A stretch of DNA of 64,000 nt. Origin: Phalacrocorax aristotelis (taxonomy: Eukaryota; Chordata; Aves; Suliformes; Phalacrocoracidae). Within the stretch, counting starts at the first letter, position 1; every line of letters begins with the position of its first letter. The translations under genes were made by a program, and so were the position numbers. Positions 57,779 to 64,000 of the stretch are shown piece after piece. Below the pieces are notes generated by a model. The model ran no database searches and was not told where the DNA came from. It saw only the letters and a program-made list of their open reading frames with translations. The stretch is taken from contig NW_027441211.1 of the NCBI RefSeq assembly GCF_949628215.1, positions 89,064 through 153,063 on the forward strand, written 5' to 3'.

Positions 57779-58162
57779 ATGTCTTGCTACGACCTGTGCC
57801 CACCAAAAACCAGCGTCGCCGTCCCGCAGCACGTCGCCGTCCCACAGCCCATCGCCGAGAGCTGCAACGAGCTGTGCGCCCGCCAGTGCCCCGACTCCAC
57901 GGCCTTCATCCAGCCGCCCCCCGTCGTCGTCACCTTCCCCGGCCCCATCCTCAGCTCCTTCCCCCAGCAAGCCGTGGTGGGCTCCTCCGGAGCACCGGCC
58001 TTTGGGGGCTCCCTGGGGCTGGGGGGCCTCTACGGTGCCGGGGCCACGCAGGGCTCGGGGGGCCTCTGCACCTTTGGCAGACCCTACGCTTCTCCCGCCT
58101 GCAGCCCTTGCGTCTTGCCCCGCTACACCAAGAAGCTGTGGGACACCTGTGGGCCCTGCTAG
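57779..58162 (+). CDS. Claw-type beta-keratin 3 (127 aa)
   Basis: Exon 2 codes for 127 residues from the ATG 24 bases after the acceptor. It has the N-terminus [16 protein letters not shown], then QHVAVP, an 18-base tandem duplication absent from genes 1 and 2. The core [13 protein letters not shown], the [13 protein letters not shown] stretch and the end [10 protein letters not shown] follow. The promoter and 105-base intron match gene 4, but the 3' UTR matches gene 1. It is transcribed away from gene 2, whose promoter lies about 1.15 kb upstream, so the pair may share the region between them. Confidence 0.94.
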   Translation: MSCYDLCPPKTSVAVPQHVAVPQPIAESCNELCARQCPDSTAFIQPPPVVVTFPGPILSSFPQQAVVGSSGAPAFGGSLGLGGLYGAGATQGSGGLCTFGRPYASPACSPCVLPRYTKKLWDTCGPC

Positions 58163-58578
58163 ACCCTGACCCAAAGTCCCCGGCACCGCCCCCACACCAA
58201 ACACCAATGCCACCGCCACCCATGCACGGCTGAGCTGGTGGGCACGAGGCACTGAGGAGTGCTGAGCAGCCCCATCCAACGCCTGGGCAGCTGGCAGTGC
58301 CGCTCACCCTTGGCCCTTCCTGCCCTCTTCCCCTGCCCTTTAATCCCCTCCCGTGCCCAGTCCTCCCTGCCCTGGGACGGGGCAGGAGGTGGACCCGAAA
58401 GGCCCTGTGGGGCTGCAGGGCCACGACTTCAGCATCCAGAGCGCTGCAGCAACGGGGCATCCGGAGAGAGAATCGATGGTCTGAGGAAGATCCCTCTGCC
58501 TCCCCCAACACGCGGCAGCCAGCCTCTCTGGGTCTTGCCCACCCTCCCTCTGAGAGCCTCTCCCGCCCCTCTGGGCAC

Positions 58579-58584
58579 AATAAA
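58579..58584 (+). other. Poly(A) signal AATAAA, claw-type gene 3
   Basis: CACAATAAAGATTTCCTGC, 417 bases after the stop; same context as gene 1. Confidence 0.85.
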
Positions 58585-59099
58585 GATTTCCTGCATCCAA
58601 CTCGTGCCTCCCTCCCTCTTTGTGCCCCTTTGGGAGGACACCGGGGGTCGCGTGCCCGTCAGCTCTGGGAGGGCAAATGCTGAGATGCCCAGGAGAGGTG
58701 AGGATGGGCAGCGCTGGGAGAGGGAGGATGCAGACAGGCAGGGGAGAGGGAGCTTTTGGTTGGAGCTTGCAGGAGCTGGGGAAAGGGCAGAGGGCAGAGA
58801 GCAGGCCAGGTGCTGGCAGCGCTCCTTTGCCTGGTCTTCGCAGTGCAGGAGAGACACCGGCACCGCCAGGTCCCGCTGATCCACCGAAGCACGGCAGCAC
58901 CTCTGGGCACCTGCGTAGAGGAGGCTGGACGAGAGCCAGCGTTAAACCCGCGCTTGGGAAATGGCTGTCACGTGCTGGAGAGCAGCTTGTTGAGGGTGGG
59001 CCCAGGGGATGCTGCTGTTGGACACCAAGGTGAGCACGAGCCGGCCACGTGCCCTGGGCCAAAGGCAGCCAGCGGGGCCCTGGGCTGCATGCTGAGGAG

Positions 59100-59253
59100 C
59101 ATGGGCGGCAGGGGGAGGGAGGGGAGCGTTGCATTTGCCTCAGCACTGGCGAGGCCACCCCTGCGGTGCTGTGTTGAGCCCAGGGCTGCCCAGCACAGGA
59201 GAGATGTGTGGCTCCTGGAGAGAGCCCAGCAAAGAGCTGCTCACCGATGAGCA
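59100..59253 (+). mobile_element. CR1 LINE fragment
   Basis: GCGAGGCCACCCCTGCGGTG followed by CAGGAGAGATGTGTGGCTCC and GAGAGAGCCCAGC resembles the CR1 stretch CTGGTGAGGCCACACCTGGA and onwards. The 5' limit is approximate. Confidence 0.7.
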
Positions 59254-59370
59254 TCCTGGTTTGGGCTGGGATAGAGTGACTTGCCTTCACAGTAGCTGGG
59301 ATGGGGCTATGTTCTGGATTTGTGCTGGAAACAGTGTGGATAATCGCGGGACATTTTCCTTCTTGCTGAG
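59254..59370 (+). mobile_element. Probable endogenous retrovirus LTR fragment
   Basis: CCTGGTTTGGGCTGGGATAG and the following bases resemble the 5' end of a common avian ERV LTR (CTGGTTTCGGCTGGGATAGA type). Only about 115 non-coding bases remain, lying between two CR1 pieces; no viral gene is present. Confidence 0.55.
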
Positions 59371-59389
59371 GAGATCCAGAGAGAGATGG

Positions 59390-59930
59390 GACTGTTCATG
59401 GTGGTGCAGAGGAGGCTCAGCGGGGCTCACCAATGTGCAGAGAAGGCCAGCACGGCCAGCACGTGCAGCAGAGAGCTCCCAAGACGATGAGGGACCTGGA
59501 GTGTCTCCCTCATGAGGAAAGGCTGAGAGACGGGGTTTTGTTCAGCCAGGAGAAGAGAAGAGTGAGGGGGGATCTCATCAATGCTTCTTAAAATCTGTGA
59601 AGGGTGGGTGCCAAGAGGATGGGACTGGACTCTTTTCCTTGGTGCCCAGTGAGAGGACAAGGGGCAATGAGACTATATTGGAAGATGGGAATTTCCACTT
59701 AAACGTGAGAGAAAACTCCTTTACTGTTCTGGTGTCAGAGCAGTGGGACAGGCTGCCCGGAGACGCTGTGGAGTCTCCTTCCCTGGAGATATTCAAAACC
59801 CACGTGGATGCGGTCCTCTGCCCCTGTTCTAGGTATACCTGTTCAAGCAGGGTGTTTGGACGAGGTGATCTCCAGATTTCCCTTCCAACCACTTCCAGCC
59901 TGTGATTCTGTGGTTGTGTGGTTCTGTGAC
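59390..59930 (+). mobile_element. CR1 LINE 3' fragment
   Basis: GAGGGGGGATCTCATCAATG, GGTGCCCAGTGAGAGGACAA, GGACAGGCTGCCCGGAGA, CTGGAGATATTCAAAACCC and a terminal ATTCTGTGGTTGTG run are successive CR1 3' landmarks. Confidence 0.88.
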
Positions 59931-59934
59931 ATGG

Positions 59935-60195
59935 CTGAAGGGGAGGCTTGAAGACGATGGAGCCAGGCTCATGTCAGAGGTGTCCAGTGCCAGGAGAAGA
60001 GCCAATGGTCACCACGTGAAACACAGGAGCCTCTGCCTCAATGTCCCAAAATAATTTTTTCCCTGTGAGGCAGACCGAGCAGTGGCACAGGTTACCCCGT
60101 GAGGTGGTGGAGTCTCTGTCCTTGGAGACATGCAGAAGCTGGCTGGCCACGGTGCTGGGCAGCGGGCTGTGGGTGAGCCTGCTGGAGGGGTCAGC
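59935..60195 (+). mobile_element. Second CR1 LINE 3' fragment
   Basis: GGAGCCAGGCTCATGTCAGA, GTGTCCAGTGCCAGGAGAAG, GTGGCACAGGTTACCCCGTG and GGTGGTGGAGTCTCTGTCC again follow CR1 order, so a separate insertion lies directly behind the first. Confidence 0.82.
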
Positions 60196-60315
60196 ATGAG
60201 AAGATGCCCTGCAAAGGCTCCTGCCACAGGAGCGTGGCTGCGATTTCTGTGATTTCAGGTGTGCGTCAGAGAAGGGAGGAGCAGCGCGCGTGTTGGTCTG
60301 TGCTGGGGGTAATAA

Positions 60316-60462
60316 GCGGAAGGAGAAAGGGAAGCGGAGAAGGAGAGGGAAGAAGTGGAGGGAAGGGGAAGGGTGGGAGGGAGAAGAAGGCGGCGGGAAG
60401 GGGAAAGACAAAGAGGAATGAGGAGGGGAAGGGAATGGGATAAGGAAGAGGAAGGGAAGCCT
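60316..60462 (+). repeat. Polypurine tract
   Basis: About 145 bases almost entirely A and G (GGAA, GGGAA and GAGA units) with few interruptions. Confidence 0.85.
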
Positions 60463-60869
60463 CCCCTTTGCTTTCTGCCGCCACGCCTCTAGTAGAGCCC
60501 AGGAGGCAGAAAGGGGCTGGGGTCGTGTCAGGCACGGCCCCCGGCTGGCCTCCAGACCCTGGGTAAGCTGCGCTCCTGCGCAAGGAGGCTGGAGGTGTGC
60601 AAATGCCGCAGGGCTGTGTGTCCTGCAGGCAGGGGAGCAGCCTGCGTTGAGGCAGGGCCCTTGGAGCTCATCTGCGGGACGGTGTGCGTCCAGAGCTGCC
60701 AGGGCTGTGCGGGGGGGTCTCCCCAAAAGCAGCTGAGCCTGGCTCTGCGGGGGCTGAGAGAGTGCCCTGGCGCAGCTGGCCGGGGCCCCGTGCAGGGCCA
60801 AGGAGCCCCGCAGCCGACGCTGGGCTTTGAAAGGAAAGGCAGAGAGGCAGGCATGGATTGCAGGCTTCT

Positions 60870-60875
60870 TTTATT
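60870..60875 (-). other. Poly(A) signal AATAAA, claw-type gene 4
   Basis: The reverse complement reads CACTGCAATAAAAGAAGCC, the same as at the end of gene 5. Confidence 0.85.
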
Positions 60876-61143
60876 GCAGTGCAGGAAAGCGGCCACTGGA
60901 GAAAGCCACGTACGAGGGAGGCACGCAGGTTGTCCCTGCAGGCTTTGAGTAAGGTGCTCCTTCAGGCTTCTCCCAGGCGGTGGTCATTGCAGAGACATGC
61001 CTGTGGGACGATGGTGCGCATCTGGGCATGGTCGGGATTAAGGAGGAGGAGGAGGGTCATGGAGAGAGGGTAAGGAGGGGAGAAAGGGGTGAGGAGTGAG
61101 TCTGAGTGTCCCAAGGGCTGTGCCGGGGACTTTGGGTCAGGGT

Positions 61144-61527
61144 CTAGCAGGGCCCACAGGTGTCCCACAGCTTCTTGGTGTAGCGGGGCAAGACACAAGG
61201 GCTGCAGGCGGGAGAAGCGTAGGGTCTGCCAAAGGTGCAGAGGCCCCCCGAGCCCTGCGTGGCCCCAGCACCGTAGAGGCCCCCCAGCCCCAGGGAGCCC
61301 CCAAAGGCTGGTGCTCCGGAGGAGCCCACCACGGCTTGCTGGGGGAAGGAGCTGAGGATGGGGCCGGGGAAGGTGACGACGACGGGGGGCGGCTGGATGA
61401 AGGCCGTGGAGTCGGGGCACTGGCGGGCGCACAGCTCGTTGCAGCTCTCGGCGATGGGCTGTGGGACGGCGACGTGCTGCGGGACGGCGACGCTGGTTTT
61501 TGGTGGGCACAGGTCGTAGCAAGACAT
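61144..61527 (-). CDS. Claw-type beta-keratin 4 (127 aa)
   Basis: The 127-aa product matches that of gene 3, including the QHVAVP insertion, the core [13 protein letters not shown] and the end [10 protein letters not shown]; the start lies 24 bases after the acceptor CTCGCAG. Promoter, exon 1 and the 105-base intron (61552-61656) match gene 3 on the opposite strand. Its 3' UTR is the second type, shared with gene 5, and not that of gene 3. It is divergent to gene 5. Synonymous and UTR differences show it is a real second copy rather than a reading artefact. Confidence 0.94.
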   Translation of the reverse strand: MSCYDLCPPKTSVAVPQHVAVPQPIAESCNELCARQCPDSTAFIQPPPVVVTFPGPILSSFPQQAVVGSSGAPAFGGSLGLGGLYGAGATQGSGGLCTFGRPYASPACSPCVLPRYTKKLWDTCGPC

Positions 61528-61656
61528 CTTTGTGCGGGATCTGATGGTGCTCTGCGAGAGGGCAGAGGTTGTAAGAGAGCAGCTGAGGGGAGCACCCGAG
61601 GCGCAGGGGTCGGGCGCAGAGCAGGGGGTCTGAAGAAGAACCGCTCGCAGACTTAC

Positions 61657-61828
61657 CCTGTTCCCAGAGGAGAAGGCAAGCAGAGCAGTGGATGGGAGAG
61701 CCTGGCAGGGGCAGAGCTTTTATAGCGGCCCTGCCATTGCTCAGCACCACCTGGGCCAATCTGCAGAGGCGGCACTCCCTCCTGCCAATGACAACAGGGC
61801 TGTTGGGCTTCTGGCCCTCCCTGAGTCA
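61657..61828 (-). promoter_or_regulatory. Promoter and exon 1 of claw-type gene 4
   Basis: Mirror of the gene 3 promoter: AP-1 site TGAGTCA/TGACTCA at 61822-61828, TATA box 61717-61724, exon 1 ending at 61657 before donor GTAAGT. Confidence 0.8.
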
Positions 61829-62859
61829 GCATCCCCTCGCCCGTCCAGCACATGCCCCTTCTGAGGCTCTCCTCCCCTTTCTGCTCCGTGGGCTAATTGA
61901 GAGCGGGCATCCCCCTCGTAGGGGCTGCGCGCGGCAGCAGAGGCCCCTGCTTCTGCAGCTCCTCGCTGCCTGCCTTGTGCTCTGCCCTGGGAAGACACCT
62001 GTGCCCTGAGCTGGCAGCCAGGCTCTGCTGGGAGGAGAGGCGCCAGCGCCAATGGGGCCAGCGTAGCTGTGGGCTGCTGTGGCTGTGCATTGTGACGGGG
62101 CTCCCAGCTGCCCAGCAGCTCGAGGGCAGACCCTGCCCAGCACCGTCCCCCAGCAATGGGGCTCCTGCCACACTTGCAAGGGCCTGGCAGGACGGGCATG
62201 AGCCCGAGGCACGTGGGCCCAGGTGGGGATCCGTGCTCCTTGCATCACATACCCCACGGAAGCGCATGAGTGGTCTTTCTCCCCTAGACTTGCAGAGCTT
62301 GATGGCCAGCGCCTGGGGGCGGAGGGAGGCTGGCTACCTTGGGCTGGCGAGTGATGCATCGTGCTGAGCAGGCAGTGACCGAGAGGAGTGCCTTTGATTT
62401 GGCATTTCGTAACCTCGCGCCTCTCTAGATAATAGCCACATGGCATACGTCATGCGGTCGCTTGCGTGCCGCATTACTTTGCGAGGCCACCTTCTTGCCC
62501 AGTGCCATGAACCTGGTCTTGCCTGGGGATCTGCAAAGAGGGCACGGGGCCGCCGTGAGACAAAGCCCTTGGCGAAGAGCAGTGGCACGCCGGGCGCTTG
62601 CAGTCAGCCTTTGTCACGCTGCGTGCCCTCTTACACACCGAGATAATGAAAAGACAGCGGGGCTCATTTGGCCCATGAGGTGGCAGCTGGCAAGCATCCA
62701 AGCCGGGTGATGGCAGGGGCTGATAGAGCGGGTTGGGGCCGGCGAGGAAACGGCGTCAGCAAAACAGCCCCGTGCCACGCAGGGAGGAGGCAGGGGCTTG
62801 GCCACCGTGGGCCACGTGTCCCCAGCGTGGCCAGCTCCTCCCTGCACTCGGCGGCCAGC

Positions 62860-62926
62860 AATAAAAGCGCTGCCCTCGGTGAGTGCTAGCATCCGCCGCT
62901 CCTGCCTCGCTCTGCTCAGGAAAAGG
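62860..62926 (+). promoter_or_regulatory. Promoter-like element and exon 1 of claw-type gene 5
   Basis: AATAAAAG (62860-62867) stands where a TATA box is expected. Exon 1 runs from about 62891 to 62926 (GGAAAAGG), donor GTAGGT at 62927; the intron runs to 63311 (385 bases, CTTTCAG). Confidence 0.7.
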
Positions 62927-63332
62927 GTAGGTGGGTGCCTGCCGCTGTCTGCCTGCTGTGGCAGTGGCCAGCGTGGGGCCTCCCTGGGCGGGAGAGCAGT
63001 GACAGCAGCGGGCGTGCTGGTAGCAGGCTCGGGCGGCCAGGGCAGGCTGAGCCACGGTGGGAGGAAGAAGGAGCCTCGGGCCGGGACGTGCAGAGCAAGG
63101 CCCGGCTCTCAGGGAGGGTTTGTGCGTCCTCTGTGTGAGGAGAGCAGGGCGCTGAGGGGGGCTGTCTGGGCAAAGGGCAAGCGGTGGGCAGTGCGGGCAA
63201 GGTGGTGGCTCTGGCCCCTCCAGCTCCAAGGCAGCCCTGGAACAAGGCCCTGCTCGGCCAGAGGATCTCCTCCTCGGTCATGACACCTGTCCTTGGGGCC
63301 ATGTCTTTCAGGCTCAGCTCTCTCCAACAAAG

Positions 63333-63716
63333 ATGTCTTGCTACGACCTGTGCCCACCAAAAACCAGCGTCGCCGTCCCACAGCACGTCGCTGTCCCGCA
63401 GCCCATCGCCGAGAGCTGCAACGAGCTGTGCGCCCGCCAGTGCCCCGACTCCACGGCCTTCATCCAGCCGCCCCCCGTCGTCGTCACCTTCCCCGGCCCC
63501 ATCCTCAGCTCCTTCCCCCAGCAAGCCGTGGTGGGCTCCTCCGGAGCACCGGCCTTTGGGGGCTCCCTGGGGCTGGGGGGCCTCTACGGTGCCGGGGCCA
63601 CGCAGGGCTCGGGGGGCCTCTGCACCTTTGGCAGACCCTACGCTTCTCCCGCCTGCAGCCCTTGCGTCTTGCCCCGCTACACCAAGAAGCTGTGGGACAC
63701 CTGTGGGCCCTGCTAG
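63333..63716 (+). CDS. Claw-type beta-keratin 5 (127 aa)
   Basis: Complete 127-aa protein from the ATG 21 bases after the acceptor, with the QHVAVP insertion. Cysteines lie at 3 and 7 and in the [10 protein letters not shown] block; the core [13 protein letters not shown] and the end [10 protein letters not shown] follow. Promoter, exon 1 and intron match gene 2; coding insertion and 3' UTR match gene 4. It therefore combines segments otherwise seen in two different genes. The 3' UTR runs to the window edge and includes its poly(A) signal. Confidence 0.94.
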   Translation: MSCYDLCPPKTSVAVPQHVAVPQPIAESCNELCARQCPDSTAFIQPPPVVVTFPGPILSSFPQQAVVGSSGAPAFGGSLGLGGLYGAGATQGSGGLCTFGRPYASPACSPCVLPRYTKKLWDTCGPC

Positions 63717-63984
63717 ACCCTGACCCAAAGTCCCCGGCACAGCCCTTGGGACACTCAGACTCACTCCTCACCCCTTTCTCACCTCCTTACCCTCTCTCCA
63801 TGACCCTCCTCCTCCTCCTTAATCCCGACCATGCCCAGATGCGCACCATCGTCCCACAGGCATGTCTCTGCAATGACCACCGCCTGGGAGAAGCCTGAAG
63901 GAGCACCTTACTCAAAGCCTGCAGGGACAACCTGCGTGCCTCCCTCGTACGTGGCTTTCTCCAGTGGCCGCTTTCCTGCACTGC

Positions 63985-63990
63985 AATAAA
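63985..63990 (+). other. Poly(A) signal AATAAA, claw-type gene 5
   Basis: CACTGCAATAAAAGAAGCC, 269 bases after the stop, at the right end of the window. Confidence 0.85.
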
Positions 63991-64000
63991 AGAAGCCTGC

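Larger units (their letters stand above)
55598..58186. repeat. Large inverted repeat, left arm (claw genes 2 and 3)
   Basis: Matches the reverse complement of 61110-63715: gene 2 pairs with gene 5 and gene 3 with gene 4, including both promoters and the region between. Differences seen are substitutions, an 18-base coding insertion and an 11-base length change near 57097. The two arms are separated by about 2.9 kb. Confidence 0.92.
57774..58878 (+). repeat. Inverted repeat arm, claw-type exon 2 and 3' UTR (right)
   Basis: Partner of 49394-50480; it ends at CAGGTCCCGCTG, after which the flanks differ. Confidence 0.92.
60861..61527 (-). repeat. Inverted repeat arm, claw-type CDS plus second 3' UTR type (left)
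   Basis: CDS and 3' UTR of gene 4 mirror 63333-64000 of gene 5. This 3' UTR starts like that of genes 1 and 3, then differs after CCCCGGCAC. Confidence 0.88.
61110..63715. repeat. Large inverted repeat, right arm (claw genes 4 and 5)
   Basis: Partner of 55598-58186. It contains two complete CDSs, both promoters and the shared intergenic region in mirror order. Confidence 0.92.
63333..64000 (+). repeat. Inverted repeat arm, claw-type CDS plus second 3' UTR type (right)
   Basis: Partner of 60861-61527; it continues to the window edge, so its outer limit is unknown. Confidence 0.88.

Overview
The window is bird nuclear DNA from a beta-keratin (corneous beta-protein) cluster, the family that builds feathers, scales and claws. 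Three things support this. There are sixteen intact or partial genes whose proteins share the beta-keratin core (CVRQCxDS...[10 protein letters not shown]). Every gene with a visible 5' end has the avian two-exon layout: a TATA box, a short non-coding exon 1, one intron, and an exon 2 carrying the whole CDS. Chicken-repeat-1 (CR1) LINE fragments lie between the genes. Nothing prokaryotic was seen. Exon and intron limits come from reading GT/AG signals, not from transcripts.

Layout. (1) 1-12745: a tandem array of a 2998-bp unit, each unit with one classical 98-aa feather keratin gene on the + strand (five copies, the first cut by the window edge). Units differ by only a few substitutions and show no indels. 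(2) 14515-15860: a sixth, older copy whose exon 2 matches the array closely, but whose promoter, most of the intron and distal 3' UTR differ; its splice donor reads GG. (3) 16-41 kb: AT-rich DNA with four spaced + strand feather-keratin-like genes (116, 116, 116 and 110 aa) with long introns (1.06-1.72 kb). The last ends one codon early through TGC->TGA. (4) 41.8-48.2 kb: two Gly/Ser/Tyr-rich scale-type genes, divergently transcribed, whose exon 2 and 3' UTR form a near-perfect inverted repeat around unlike introns and promoters. (5) 49.4-64 kb: five claw-type genes (121 or 127 aa; -, -, +, -, +) arranged in nested inverted repeats, with two divergent gene pairs (55.6-58.2 and 61.1-63.7 kb) that mirror each other.

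The theme is exon 2 homogenisation. In several subfamilies the coding exon is almost identical between copies, including copies on opposite strands, while promoter, exon 1, intron or 3' UTR differ. The claw genes combine promoter classes and 3' UTR classes in different ways, as expected from repeated gene conversion or inverted duplication. A promoter box (GCACAAAG-like) sits 27-29 bp upstream of the TATA box in feather, feather-like and one scale gene. The products would be small cross-linked structural proteins of cornifying skin-appendage cells. I saw no unrelated new system; the unusual content is the genomic architecture and a few gene-specific lesions.
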